This document shows positions 30,375 through 39,905 of a stretch of DNA of 64,000 nt, in pieces. The stretch spans positions 280,526 to 344,525 of the forward strand of contig NZ_LGHP01000003.1 of assembly GCF_001280845.1 (NCBI RefSeq), in the 5' to 3' direction. How positions within the stretch are numbered: position 1 is the stretch's first letter; each line of letters opens with the position of its first letter. The notes under the pieces are model-generated. The model was not told the origin of the DNA and did no database searches. It worked only from the letters and a program-made list of their open reading frames with translations. This DNA comes from Bacillus sp. FJAT-28004 (lineage in GTDB: Bacteria > Bacillota > Bacilli > Paenibacillales > Paenibacillaceae). Position numbers and translations under genes: made by a program.

Positions 30375-32026
30375 AGCCACTGTACGAGAAGGATTCTGCT
30401 ATTCCAGATAAGAAAAAGATCGTTTTTCTTGGAGACAGCATCACGGATGATGGCATGTTCATTGCCTACATGGATGCTTATTTCCTGCAGCATATGCCGA
30501 CTAATCAAATCACACTCATTAACCTTGGTGTAAGCAGTGAGACAGCATCTGGTCTAAGCGAACCGGAGCATCCTTTTCCTCGTCCATGCGTGCATGATAG
30601 GCTCGGCAAGGCTCTTGCGGAAAGCAATCCGGACTGGGTCGTTGTATGTTACGGCATGAATGACGGCATATATTACCCCTATTCCGCAGATAGGTTCGAA
30701 GCTTATCGGCAAGGAATTTTACGCGCTGTTGATGTGATTAAGCAAGCGGGAGCCAAAGTAATCCTCATCACGCCGCCTCCATTTGATACTGCATCGTTCA
30801 CAGGTGGCAGCTTGCTTCCTGCGGATCAACCAGCCTACAGCTATGCTGAACCTTTTGCTGAGTATGAGGATGTGTTGAAGCGATATGCAGACTGGGTGCT
30901 GACTTTGGAAGATGTCGCAGATGCGCTCGTTTCCATTCATGAGCCGATGCTTCGCGAGTGGGAGAGGAAGCGTAAGACGAATCAACAGTATGTAACTGGA
31001 GACGGAATACATCCGAATGCTGAAGGACACTGGCTTATCGCGGCGAATCTTCTTCGCGTGCTGTTTAATATTACGCTTGAGCAAACGCCTGAATACGTAC
31101 TTCAACCAGACAAATCAGCTCTATTTACAGCCGTTCAGCAGCGCCATAGATTGCTTAGCTCGGCTTGGAAGGAGCATGTTGGGCATACGAATCCGAATAA
31201 AGCGGAAGCGCAGCCGCTTGAGCTGGCTTTGAAGGAGGGCGAAGCTCTTGCGAGCCTAATCCACACACTAGCTGCGCTGCCAGAGAACAAAAATAAAAGC
31301 CATGTTTCGAGCTGGAAGGGCTACGAGCGTGTTGATTTTATACTGGAGGGAAGAGAAGGCTTAATTATTTTTCCTAAGAAATTTGCAGTTGGCAGGCCGT
31401 GGATATGGCGCGCTGAGTTTTTTGATGCTTTTGCTTATGCAGATATGGCTTTACTGGAGCAGGGCTGGGCAATTGCCTATTATAGAATAAGCAATATGTA
31501 TGGTTGCCCGGGTGCTGTGGAGCGGATGAGAACATTTCAAACCTATGTGACGGGAGCTTATGAGCTCGCTTCAAAAACGGTTCTTTTCGGCTTCAGCCGC
31601 GGCGGACTATATGCTTTCAACTATGCGGCTAAGTATCCGGATCAAGTGAAGCTGCTGTACCTTGATGCTCCTGTACTGGATATGCGCAGCTGGCCAGGCG
31701 GAAAAGGCGAAGGTTCAGGAGGACCAGCGGAATGGGAGGAGTGTCTAGCTGTATATGGTGAGATAGAGGATACATCTGCACTTAAGGGCAGCTCCCCTCT
31801 GGAACGAGTGGAGGAGCTCGCAGCTGGTGGCATTCCTGTGTTGATTGTTGCGGGTGATGCTGATATTCCTTTGCCTATAGCAGAGAATACACTGCCATTC
31901 GAGAAACGTTATCGTGAACTTGGCGGGACGATTAAGCTCATTGTGAAGCCTGGAGTCGGTCATCACCCGCATAGCTTAGAGCAGCCGGAGCCGATTTTAG
32001 CTTTTATTAGGCAGTATGCAGAGTGA
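30371..32026 (+). CDS. Two-domain hydrolase: SGNH/GDSL esterase fused to an alpha/beta hydrolase
   Basis: 551 residues. Domain 1 (about 14-225) is an SGNH hydrolase with block I IVFLGDSITDDG (nucleophile Ser), block III YGMNDGIYY and block V DGIHPNAEGHW (catalytic Asp/His). Domain 2 (about 310-551) is an alpha/beta hydrolase with nucleophile elbow GFSRGGLYAF, acid VAGDADIPLP and His in GVGHHPHS. Both active sites look complete, so one polypeptide carries two serine-hydrolase centres. No signal peptide, so cytoplasmic. It overlaps the upstream DUF1835 gene by 4 bp. Substrate unknown; an acylated sugar or similar compound would suit two esterases. Confidence 0.85.
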   Translation: MKPLYEKDSAIPDKKKIVFLGDSITDDGMFIAYMDAYFLQHMPTNQITLINLGVSSETASGLSEPEHPFPRPCVHDRLGKALAESNPDWVVVCYGMNDGIYYPYSADRFEAYRQGILRAVDVIKQAGAKVILITPPPFDTASFTGGSLLPADQPAYSYAEPFAEYEDVLKRYADWVLTLEDVADALVSIHEPMLREWERKRKTNQQYVTGDGIHPNAEGHWLIAANLLRVLFNITLEQTPEYVLQPDKSALFTAVQQRHRLLSSAWKEHVGHTNPNKAEAQPLELALKEGEALASLIHTLAALPENKNKSHVSSWKGYERVDFILEGREGLIIFPKKFAVGRPWIWRAEFFDAFAYADMALLEQGWAIAYYRISNMYGCPGAVERMRTFQTYVTGAYELASKTVLFGFSRGGLYAFNYAAKYPDQVKLLYLDAPVLDMRSWPGGKGEGSGGPAEWEECLAVYGEIEDTSALKGSSPLERVEELAAGGIPVLIVAGDADIPLPIAENTLPFEKRYRELGGTIKLIVKPGVGHHPHSLEQPEPILAFIRQYAE

Positions 32027-32219
32027 GACAATGTTAGCCTTAAGAGGGATGAGCGGACACCAGAGGCTCTATTTGCATCGACTCGAGTGATTGCCTTTGG
32101 TTACTCGTTATGGAATTTGGAGGTTTACGCTTTCCGGCGAAGCCGAAGGAACAACTACTGCTTGATCTGTTGCTTTCGGTTAATCGCATCGATTCGTAGC
32201 AAGAAAGCGAGCTTTTCGG
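32027..32219. other. Gene-free stretch with inverted repeats before the pheST promoter
   Basis: No supported gene. It contains GCCGAAGGAACAAC (about 32142-32155) facing GTTGCTTTCGGT (about 32169-32180), able to form a long imperfect hairpin, and ACTCGAGT near 32080. It may be an intergenic repeat or a small structured RNA. Nothing decisive is visible. Confidence 0.35.
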
Positions 32220-32248
32220 TTGCAACGCTACTTCAGATTGCATATAAT
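32220..32248 (+). promoter_or_regulatory. Sigma-A promoter of pheST
   Basis: -35 TTGCAA (32220-32225), 17-bp spacer, -10 TATAAT (32243-32248). Transcription would start about 25 nt before the T-box. Confidence 0.8.
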
Positions 32249-32280
32249 ATAGATTATCATTTCATATTCGAAGTAAAGCG

Positions 32281-32573
32281 ATGATGGAGAAGAGTAAGCA
32301 GTGCTTTCGCACAGGAAGAAGACGCCGTAGACTGAGAGCGTTTTTGTGAAAATAGGCTGCCCAAGTTCACTCCTGAGCAGACACCTGAAACGCCATGATG
32401 TACGGCGCGTGTAGGGAAGGTCCGGTTCCCGCCGTTATGGGGCTAAGGGATTGTCATTCGCCGCCACTGGGCAACGTTAACCAAACTTGGTTATGTGTTC
32501 TGGCTGAAGAGCAATCCGAATTAGGGTGGTACCACGGTTCTTTCGTCCCTTTAGGGAGAGAGGGCTTTTTTTT
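32281..32573 (+). promoter_or_regulatory. T-box leader of pheST (Phe specifier TTC)
   Basis: Typical T-box parts in order are a stem I with GACTGAGAGCG, then the specifier context AAG-TTC-ACTCCTGAGC. The specifier codon TTC at 32366-32368 reads phenylalanine. The T-box sequence AGGGTGGTACCACGG (from 32523) pairs with the uncharged tRNA end, and a terminator (GTCCCTTTAGGGAGAGAGGG plus eight T, to 32573) follows. Uncharged tRNA-Phe should favour antitermination and raise pheST expression. The specifier agrees with the downstream genes. Confidence 0.93.
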
Positions 32574-32613
32574 GTGTCATGATTTAAGGATGATGATATG
32601 GAGGCGAAGAAAA

Positions 32614-33648
32614 ATGAAGGAAAGATTGGAAGGACTGCGCGTTGAAGCATTGCAGGAGCTTCAACATGTGGATACACCACAGCAGCTAAATGATTTGCGC
32701 GTTAAGTATTTAGGTAAAAAAGGGGCTTTGACTGAAATATTGCGCGGCATGGGTGGACTAAGCGCTGAAGAACGTCCAGTAATTGGTCAAGTAGCAAATG
32801 ATGTTCGAGCAGCTATCGAAACCGTTATTGACGAGAAGCAAGCAGCATTCCAGCAAGCGGAAACAAATAACCGGCTTCTAGCGGAAACGCTTGACGTTAC
32901 GCTTCCGGGCAAACAGCTGCCAACAGGCTCCGTGCATCCTTTAAACAAGGTAGCGCAAGAAATTGAGGATGTGTTTATCGGTCTGGGTTATACGATTGCC
33001 GAGGGACCAGAGGTTGAAGAAGATTATTATAACTTCGAGGCTTTGAATTTGCCCAAAAACCATCCGGCGCGCGACATGCAGGATTCGTTTTATGTAACGG
33101 ATGACATCCTTATGCGTACACATACGTCTCCCGTTCAGGTTCGCACAATGAAAGCGATGAACGGTCAGACTCCTGTTAAGGTGATTTGCCCAGGTAAGGT
33201 ATACCGCCGCGATGATGACGATGCGACACATTCATTCCAGTTCAATCAGATCGAGGGTCTTGTCATCGGCAAAAACATTCGCATGAGCGATTTGAAAGGA
33301 ACATTGCTGCAATTCGTACAGCAAATGTTCGGCTCGCAAGCGCAAATTAGACTCCGTCCAAGCTTCTTCCCATTCACAGAGCCGAGCGCTGAGGTTGACG
33401 TTACTTGTGTACAATGCGGCGGCAAAGGCTGCCGGATGTGCAAGCATACGGGCTGGCTCGAAATTCTTGGCTGCGGCATGGTGCATCCTCGCGTTCTCGA
33501 GATGGGCGGATACGATCCAGAAGAAGTCAGCGGCTTTGCTTTTGGCATGGGCGTTGAGCGTATCGCGTTGTTAAAATACGGCATTGACGATATTCGTCAT
33601 TTCTATACGAACGATTTGAGGTTCTTAAGCCAATTCGCAAGAATTTAG
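32614..33648 (+). CDS. pheS: Phenylalanyl-tRNA synthetase alpha subunit
   Basis: 344 residues from ATG 32614, preceded by GGAGG; longer upstream frames run through the T-box and are not real. An N-terminal coiled coil binds tRNA (about 1-85). The class II catalytic core shows motif 2 around [10 protein letters not shown] and [20 protein letters not shown], and motif 3 [18 protein letters not shown]. An inserted [17 protein letters not shown] segment provides two CxxC pairs that could bind zinc, as in many bacterial PheS. It attaches phenylalanine to tRNA as a heterotetramer with PheT, 24 bp downstream. Confidence 0.97.
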   Translation: MKERLEGLRVEALQELQHVDTPQQLNDLRVKYLGKKGALTEILRGMGGLSAEERPVIGQVANDVRAAIETVIDEKQAAFQQAETNNRLLAETLDVTLPGKQLPTGSVHPLNKVAQEIEDVFIGLGYTIAEGPEVEEDYYNFEALNLPKNHPARDMQDSFYVTDDILMRTHTSPVQVRTMKAMNGQTPVKVICPGKVYRRDDDDATHSFQFNQIEGLVIGKNIRMSDLKGTLLQFVQQMFGSQAQIRLRPSFFPFTEPSAEVDVTCVQCGGKGCRMCKHTGWLEILGCGMVHPRVLEMGGYDPEEVSGFAFGMGVERIALLKYGIDDIRHFYTNDLRFLSQFARI

Positions 33649-33672
33649 CAATGAGAGAAGGGAAGAAAAGAG

Positions 33673-36114
33673 ATGAACGTATCCTATAAATGGTTAAATG
33701 AATATATCGATCTATCCGGATTCACCGGAGCGGAGCTAGCGGAGAAAATGACGCGCGGCGGCATTGAAATCGACGTCGTTGAGTCCCGGAATAAAGGCGT
33801 GACCGGCGTCGTTGTTGGTTATGTGAAATCGAAAGAAAAACACCCTGATGCAGACAAGCTTAACGTTTGTAAAGTTGACGTTGGCACTGGCGAAGAGCTG
33901 CAAATCGTATGTGGAGCCAAAAATGTTGATGCAGGCCAGCTTGTTCCGGTAGCAGTAATCGGTGCTGTACTTCCTGGCGATTTCAAAATTAAGCGCGCAA
34001 AGCTTCGCGGCGTTGAATCCCAAGGGATGATTTGCTCGGCGAAGGAGCTTGGCTTGAACGAAAAGCTTCTGCCAAAAGAACAGCAGGAAGGCATTCTTGT
34101 TCTTCCCGCTGCTACAAAGATCGGTTCGCCTATTGGCGATGTGCTTGGCATTAACGACGAGGTGCTTGAGCTTGATTTGACGCCAAACCGTTCAGACTGC
34201 CTCAGCATGATTGGTGTTGCTTATGAGATTGGTGCGTTAACAGGCCGCGAGGTTCGTTTGCCAAACGCTGTTATTAATCATACAACAGTACGTGCGGATA
34301 GCCTTGCATCGGTCAGCATTAGTGCACCTGAGCATTGTTCGCATTATTCGGCTCGTTATATTAAAGGCGTGAAAATCGGAGAGTCCCCATTGTGGCTGCA
34401 AAACCGATTAATCGCTGCGGGTGTTCGTCCAATCAATAACGTCGTTGACGTTACAAACTTTGTTATGCTGGAATATGGCCAACCGCTTCATGCCTTTGAT
34501 GCAGATCGTTTGCCTGGCGGCCGCATTGATGTTCGACTTGCGAAAGCTGGCGAAACGCTTGTTACATTGGATGATCAAGAGCGCAAGTTAGAGCCACATA
34601 TGCTCGTCATTACTGATGGTCAGCAGCCAATAGCGCTTGCGGGCGTGATGGGTGGAGCAAGCACCGAGGTTAAGGGTGAGACAGTCAATATTTTGCTGGA
34701 GTCGGCAAAATTCGATGGCGGCACAGTTCGGAAAACTTCACGCCAACTAGGGCTTCGCTCGGAATCAAGCATTCGCTTTGAGAAAGAGGTAGACCCTGCA
34801 AGAGTCATTCCTGCGCTTGATCGTGCGGCTTCCCTTATCGCAGAACTTGCTGAAGGCTTAGTTGCTGAAGGTATTGTAGAAGTGCATGCGGGAGAAGTGA
34901 AACCAGCCAAAGTTTCCGTTTCATTAGATAAAATTAACGGTTATCTTGGTACGGAACTTTCCAGACTTGAAGTTCAAACGATATTTGGTCGTTTGCACTT
35001 TGAATACGAGCTGTCAGGCGACAATGTATTTACTGTAAATGTTCCTACACGCCGCGGTGACATTACGCGGGCAGTAGATCTAATCGAGGAAGTAGCTCGT
35101 TTGCACGGCTACGATGAAATTCCTACTACGCTAATTCATGGTGATGTTGTGCCAGGGTCACTAACGAAGCCGCAAGCCATTCGCCGCGAGCTTCGCAAAC
35201 GCTTGTCGGATGCGGGTTTGCATGAGGTCGTTAGCTATTCCTTCACGGGACCTGAGCGGACGAAGCTATTTCCTGCACTGGCTGAGCATACGAATCCGGT
35301 TCGCCTTGCAATGCCTATGAGCGAGGATCGCAGCGTACTTCGTACGTCACTTATCGCTCAACTGCTAGAAACGGCAGCTTATAACCGCAACCGTAAAAAC
35401 GAATCAGCGGCGCTGTTTGAAATCGGCAGCGTATTCCATACGGATGAAGAGCAGCTGACTCGCCTGCCTCATGAGAAGCATCGTTTTGCGGCTCTTCTGA
35501 CAGGCAATCGTTCAGAGGCGCAATGGAATGCTAAATCGGCGCAAGTTGATTTCTATGATGCGAAGGGCATTTTGGAAACCGTTTTTGCTGTTCTTGGCTT
35601 AACAGCCAGCGTATCGTACGAAGCGGCTCAACCTGAGCATTTCCATCCAGGCAGAACGGCTGCCGTTCTTCTTCACACGCCTAAAGGCAATGAAGTGATT
35701 GGTTATGTCGGTCAACTGCATCCTGCTCTTCAATTGGAAGAGGATCTAGCTGATACGTACGTGCTGGAAATTGGACTTGATCTGATCTATGAGCAAGCCG
35801 ATTCGGCAATCGAATATAAGGTGCTGCCTCGTTATCCGGCTATGCAGCGCGATATTGCCGTAGTCGTTGATCAAGAGGTTGCCGCTGCCAAGTTAACTGG
35901 CGTGGCATGGGAGATTGCAAGCGAATTGCTTGAGTCCGTGCGCGTCTTTGACGTCTACACGGGAGAGAAGCTGGGAGCTGGCAAGAAGAGCGTTGCACTA
36001 TCGCTTGTTTACCGTCATGGTGAGCGTACATTGACGGATGAAGAAGTAACTGAGCTTCATGGCAAGGTAGTTTTACAATTAGAACAATCTTTTGCAGCAG
36101 AATTACGCAAGTAG
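33673..36114 (+). CDS. pheT: Phenylalanyl-tRNA synthetase beta subunit
   Basis: 813 residues, the usual length. The N-terminus MNVSYKWLNEYIDL is followed by an EMAP/tRNA-binding OB fold (about 40-155, KHPDADKLNVCKVD). B3/4 editing region (about 210-385, LRSESSIRFEKEVDP), B5 domain (about 400-475, DITRAVDLIEEVARLHGYDEIP), catalytic-like core and C-terminal anticodon-binding FDX-ACB domain (about 720-813, YPAMQRDIAVVVD). An AGAAGGGAAG site lies before ATG 33673. It is co-transcribed with pheS under the T-box and ends at a strong terminator. Confidence 0.97.
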   Translation: MNVSYKWLNEYIDLSGFTGAELAEKMTRGGIEIDVVESRNKGVTGVVVGYVKSKEKHPDADKLNVCKVDVGTGEELQIVCGAKNVDAGQLVPVAVIGAVLPGDFKIKRAKLRGVESQGMICSAKELGLNEKLLPKEQQEGILVLPAATKIGSPIGDVLGINDEVLELDLTPNRSDCLSMIGVAYEIGALTGREVRLPNAVINHTTVRADSLASVSISAPEHCSHYSARYIKGVKIGESPLWLQNRLIAAGVRPINNVVDVTNFVMLEYGQPLHAFDADRLPGGRIDVRLAKAGETLVTLDDQERKLEPHMLVITDGQQPIALAGVMGGASTEVKGETVNILLESAKFDGGTVRKTSRQLGLRSESSIRFEKEVDPARVIPALDRAASLIAELAEGLVAEGIVEVHAGEVKPAKVSVSLDKINGYLGTELSRLEVQTIFGRLHFEYELSGDNVFTVNVPTRRGDITRAVDLIEEVARLHGYDEIPTTLIHGDVVPGSLTKPQAIRRELRKRLSDAGLHEVVSYSFTGPERTKLFPALAEHTNPVRLAMPMSEDRSVLRTSLIAQLLETAAYNRNRKNESAALFEIGSVFHTDEEQLTRLPHEKHRFAALLTGNRSEAQWNAKSAQVDFYDAKGILETVFAVLGLTASVSYEAAQPEHFHPGRTAAVLLHTPKGNEVIGYVGQLHPALQLEEDLADTYVLEIGLDLIYEQADSAIEYKVLPRYPAMQRDIAVVVDQEVAAAKLTGVAWEIASELLESVRVFDVYTGEKLGAGKKSVALSLVYRHGERTLTDEEVTELHGKVVLQLEQSFAAELRK

Positions 36115-36130
36115 GCAGGAAACCTTCAAA

Positions 36131-36173
36131 GCCGCATCGAAATAGTTCCTAGTGAGCTATTGATGCGGCTTTT
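36131..36173 (+). terminator. Rho-independent terminator of pheST
   Basis: GCCGCATC (36131-36138) / GATGCGGC (36162-36169) with inner ATAG/CTAT pairing, followed by TTTT. Confidence 0.85.
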
Positions 36174-36354
36174 CCCTTGTAAATATAAGGAATGATTACT
36201 TTTTTTCAACGATCATGCACTTATATTTCTAGGCGAAACGAAAGCAGTTCTTTTCGGGACGGCAGCGGTTATGAACGCAAACAGCGTATGCCCCCGAAGG
36301 ATGATGTCAGCCGTTTACGCTAGCTCTACTTGTATAATAGGAGGATTCGCCTTA

Positions 36355-39300
36355 ATGGATGCTGAACAAACGGTAGTTACGGTTGATATATATGGAGTTC
36401 AATATAAGCTTAAGGGTCATTCCAACGTAGAATATATGAAAAGGGTTGCAGCGGCTATTGACGAGAGCATGAAGAAGCTAGCGAAGGGTTATCCGCGTCT
36501 CGATATGCCGAAGCTGGCCGTTCTCTCTGCCGTGCAAATAACAGAGGAAGTATTTAGATTGCGCCGCGACAATACAAGACTTCTGGAGGAGGAAGCAAAG
36601 CTTAATCTCCTGATCAGAGAGCTGGAGCAAATCAGTGAGCAAGCGGTCTCGCTGCAAGCTGAGCTTGCTGAGACCAAGCGCATGGCAAGCGAACAATTGC
36701 AAAAGGCTAAAGCAGCAGCAGAAGCGGAGCTATCCGAAATGCTGGCACTTGCCGCAGAGCAGTCTACAGCACAGCAAGCTGCAGCAGCCGAAGCGATGAA
36801 GGTGCAAGAGGAAACGATTATCCGTCTGACACAAGAAAATGTGGAACGGATTACAGCGCTTAGAACGAAGAAGGATGAGCAATTTGCGCAGCTCCAAGCT
36901 CGGAAGGATTCGGAGCTGAATGAGTTGAAGCACGTCATGGAATCAAAAATAGAGGAGCTCAGCAGCAAGAAGACTGCGGAACTGGCAGAGCTTGCAAATC
37001 AGAAGGAAGCAGAACTAGCGGAGCTGACAAATCAGAAGGAAACAGAACTAGCGGAGCTGACAAATCAGAAGGAAACAGAACTAGCGGAGCTGACAAATCA
37101 GAAGGAAGCAGAGCTGGCTGAGCTGGCAAATCAGAAAGAAGTAGAGCTAGCTGAGCTTGCAAGTCAGAAGGAAGCAGAGCTGGCTGAGCTGGCAAGTCAA
37201 AAGGAAACAGAACTAGCGGAGCTGACAAATCAGAAGGAAGCAGAACTGGCAGAGCTGACAAATCAGAAAGAAGTAGAGCTAGCTGAGCTTGCAAGTCAGA
37301 AGGAAGCAGAGCTGGCTGAGCTGGCAAGTCAAAAGGAAACAGAACTAGCGGAGCAGGTAGTTCTGAGAAAACATAAAGAAGATGAGCTGGCTGAATTACT
37401 CCTAGCCAAGGACAATCAGCAGCTTGAGCTGGAGCTTGAGAAGGAAGAACTGCGATTGAAGCTAGAACGTGCGAAGGCTGATGAACTGGCTTCACTAAGA
37501 CAAGAAAAAGAAGCTCATTTGAATGCTTTAGCCTCTGAGCATGACGAAGTGCTTTCAACTATAAAGGCGGAGAAAGAGTCACAGTTGACTGAGCTTGAGG
37601 GAAGCTGGCAGAACAAATGGGATGAGCGCGAATTGAGCTGGCTAGCTCATGCTGAAACCTCACAGCTAGAAATTGCCCGCCAGAGTGAAGAGCGTGAGCA
37701 GTCTTGGAAGGCTGAAACCGTTAAAGCGGAACAAGCTTTTCGAGCTGATCTTGAGCGTCGTAGAAACGGTTGGCTGGAGGAGCGGGGCAAACTGCAAACC
37801 CAGATTGCTGAGCTTCAAGAAGGCTGGAAGAAGGACAAGGAATTATTTGAGAATCGCATAAATGCAGCTGACGAGCAGCTTGTTCAGGCCATGGAGCAGG
37901 AGGAGTCCTTCCGCACATCCTATGCGCAGCTGGAACAGGAGCTCCGTGAAAAAGAAAATGAATGGGAACTGCTGCAAAACGATTTGAGTGAAACCCGCAG
38001 CAAGATCGAAGAGCTGCAGGAACAGAGCAGCCAGTCCTTATCACAAATTCAAGAGCTGGAGCAGAAGCTCGCTCATGAACGCAGCCATGTGTCGGCTGCG
38101 GATAAGAGAGCAACGGAGTTGCAAATGCGTTTGAAAGAAGCTGCTGAACGCGAGCAGCAGCAGGAACAGAAGCAGCATGAGGTTGAAGAGCAGCTATTAA
38201 AGCTTCAGATTGAGCTGGAAGAGTATGAGTTGATGAGTCAGCAACAGACAGAAGAACATCATAAACTGCTTCGTATTGAGCTTGGAAATCAGAAGGAATT
38301 GCTGGAAGAAGAGCATGAGCAGAAAATACAAATGCTTGAGGACGAGAAGCGTGAGCTTGCAAGGACTCTGCGTGAGGAGCAGGAAGATCAGCTGAGAGTA
38401 GTCGAAGCTGAAAATGATGAGTTGTTTAAACAAATGACCGCAGAAAGCAATGAGCGGTACGCGCAGCTGGCAGCCGAGAAAGATGCTCGTTACACGGACC
38501 TTGCAGCGAGCCATGAGGAACAGAATAAGAAGCTTGCTAGAGAATATGAAGAAAAGCTTCAAGAGCAAGCTAATCAACATGAAGAGCAGCTTCTGGAGCA
38601 GACTCTGCTGTATGAGGAGCAAAGCAAACAGCTTGTCCTTGAATATGAGGAGCGGAGCAAGCAAAAAGCGGCTGAGCACGAAGCAAATAACAGAACAATG
38701 GCTTCACATCATGAAGAACAGCTGCTAGAGCAGGCTGTGCAGTATGAGGAGCAAAATAAGCAGATGGTTCATGATTATAATGAGCAGGCTAAGCAAAAGG
38801 CAGCCGAGTATGAAGCAAGGTATAGCGAGCTTATTCATCAATACGAAGAGAAGCTTCTAGAGCAAGCTATTCAATATGAAGATCATCATAATAAGCTGGT
38901 CATTGATTTTGAAGCTCAGTCCAAAGCGATCGCTATTGAGCAAGCATCCATTTCCGAGCAGCTGGTTGACCAATATGAAGAACGATATAACGAGCTTGCT
39001 GCGAAGCAGGATGAGGTTCGCAGGCAGCTGGTTAATGAACGAGACGATCGCTTGCAGCAATTGGCCGCTGAGCATGACGAGCAATTGAAGCAGCTAACTG
39101 CGGATCAAGAGGAGCTGTTGCTGCTTCAACAGCACGACTACGAGACGGCCATTCAGAAGCTGCAAGAGCAGCTGGACAAAATCGAGAAAATAGCTGCATC
39201 TGCTGCAATTGGAGAGCAAGTCTACAAGGCTGATTTGGAGAAGATGCAAGCTAATGAGCAAGAGCTAACTGAGCAGCTGGAATGGACGGCAGCTAGAGAG

Positions 39301-39774
39301 CGAATTGCAGCGCAGCAGCTAGAAGCGGCATCAGCGCGCGAACGGGAGCTTAGCGAACGATTGCAAGCCCAGCAGCAACACGCGGAACAGGTGGCTGCTG
39401 AAGCGAAGCAGTATGAGCTGGAGAAGCAGTTGCGAGAATCAGCGGAAGAGGAACTGCGCGAGCGTCTAGAAAGAGCGATGCACGAAGCAGCGGCGGCATC
39501 CGAGTTGAAGGAAGAGCTTAGTGAGCATTCATCTAAGCTTGCGGTTGAGCGAGACGAAGCAGCTCGTCATGCAGCGCGATTAGCGGGTGAGCGTGATGAG
39601 GCAGCGAGCGCATTGGAGTCACTTGCTTATGAGCGCGATGAAGCGGCACGTTCTGCAGAGAAGCTTGCCGAGGATCACGCTGATTTGCTAGAACAGCATC
39701 ATAAGCTGAAAAATGAATATTCGAAGCTGCAAACCGAATACAACGAATGGATTGAGCTTATCGAGCACAGCTAA
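36355..39774 (+). CDS. zapA: ZapA cell-division domain fused to a giant coiled coil
   Basis: 1,139 residues from ATG 36355 (AGGAGG upstream). Residues 1-72 are a standard ZapA domain (VTVDIYGVQYKLKGHSNVEY, KGYPRLDMPKLAVLSAVQIT, EEVFRLRRD), the FtsZ-ring-associated protein of about 85-100 residues in most bacteria. The remaining 1,050 or so residues are charged, heptad/hendecad-rich coiled coil with no membrane segment. Residues 208-328 consist of eleven 11-residue units. Later parts have looser EEQ/YEE-rich repeats and a C-terminal ERDEAA repeat. One continuous frame with uniform codon use argues for a real protein, possibly spanning long distances at the septum. Confidence 0.85.
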   Translation: MDAEQTVVTVDIYGVQYKLKGHSNVEYMKRVAAAIDESMKKLAKGYPRLDMPKLAVLSAVQITEEVFRLRRDNTRLLEEEAKLNLLIRELEQISEQAVSLQAELAETKRMASEQLQKAKAAAEAELSEMLALAAEQSTAQQAAAAEAMKVQEETIIRLTQENVERITALRTKKDEQFAQLQARKDSELNELKHVMESKIEELSSKKTAELAELANQKEAELAELTNQKETELAELTNQKETELAELTNQKEAELAELANQKEVELAELASQKEAELAELASQKETELAELTNQKEAELAELTNQKEVELAELASQKEAELAELASQKETELAEQVVLRKHKEDELAELLLAKDNQQLELELEKEELRLKLERAKADELASLRQEKEAHLNALASEHDEVLSTIKAEKESQLTELEGSWQNKWDERELSWLAHAETSQLEIARQSEEREQSWKAETVKAEQAFRADLERRRNGWLEERGKLQTQIAELQEGWKKDKELFENRINAADEQLVQAMEQEESFRTSYAQLEQELREKENEWELLQNDLSETRSKIEELQEQSSQSLSQIQELEQKLAHERSHVSAADKRATELQMRLKEAAEREQQQEQKQHEVEEQLLKLQIELEEYELMSQQQTEEHHKLLRIELGNQKELLEEEHEQKIQMLEDEKRELARTLREEQEDQLRVVEAENDELFKQMTAESNERYAQLAAEKDARYTDLAASHEEQNKKLAREYEEKLQEQANQHEEQLLEQTLLYEEQSKQLVLEYEERSKQKAAEHEANNRTMASHHEEQLLEQAVQYEEQNKQMVHDYNEQAKQKAAEYEARYSELIHQYEEKLLEQAIQYEDHHNKLVIDFEAQSKAIAIEQASISEQLVDQYEERYNELAAKQDEVRRQLVNERDDRLQQLAAEHDEQLKQLTADQEELLLLQQHDYETAIQKLQEQLDKIEKIAASAAIGEQVYKADLEKMQANEQELTEQLEWTAARERIAAQQLEAASARERELSERLQAQQQHAEQVAAEAKQYELEKQLRESAEEELRERLERAMHEAAAASELKEELSEHSSKLAVERDEAARHAARLAGERDEAASALESLAYERDEAARSAEKLAEDHADLLEQHHKLKNEYSKLQTEYNEWIELIEHS
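36976..37338 (+). repeat. Eleven in-frame 33-bp tandem repeats in zapA
   Basis: Eleven units of 33 bp encode 11-residue blocks of the pattern (A/T/V)ELAEL(T/A)(N/S)QKE. A four-unit (132-bp) block starting at ACAGAACTAGCGGAG is nearly duplicated in units 4-7 and 8-11, showing recent expansion. The 11-residue period is a hendecad coiled-coil pattern. Copy number is likely to vary between strains through slippage. Confidence 0.92.
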
Positions 39775-39790
39775 TCCGAAGAGAGATAGC

Positions 39791-39846
39791 AAAAACCGCA
39801 GGAACATGCTTAGGCAATTTGCCGACGTTTGTTCCTGCGGTTTTTT
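39791..39846. terminator. Terminator between zapA and the convergent SDR gene
   Basis: AAACCGCAGGAAC (39793-39805) / GTTCCTGCGGTTT (39831-39843) with T and A runs on both sides. Probably bidirectional. Confidence 0.9.
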
Positions 39847-39905
39847 ATGGATAAATGATTCATTTTGTCGTTTACTATTGTTGCTGTAGATTCACGAGAG
39901 TTATC

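Noticed and set aside
32040-32243. 67-codon minus-strand frame before pheS
   Set aside because: It overlaps the pheST promoter and inverted repeats; Ser/Arg-rich with no family; more likely non-coding.
32395-32613. N-terminal extension of PheS
   Set aside because: The upstream frame reads through the T-box leader; ATG 32614 with GGAGG and the standard PheS N-terminus is the real start.
36976-37338. 33-bp repeats considered as a CRISPR array
   Set aside because: The units are contiguous with no spacers and lie in frame inside a coding gene.
36959-37558. 199-codon antisense frame across the zapA repeats
   Set aside because: A Leu/Pro/Ala-rich mirror of the 33-bp repeat coding; long only because the repeat lacks stops on that strand.
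37721-38679. Antisense frames over the zapA coiled coil
   Set aside because: Compositional shadows of a Glu/Gln/Leu-rich gene; no family or ribosome site.
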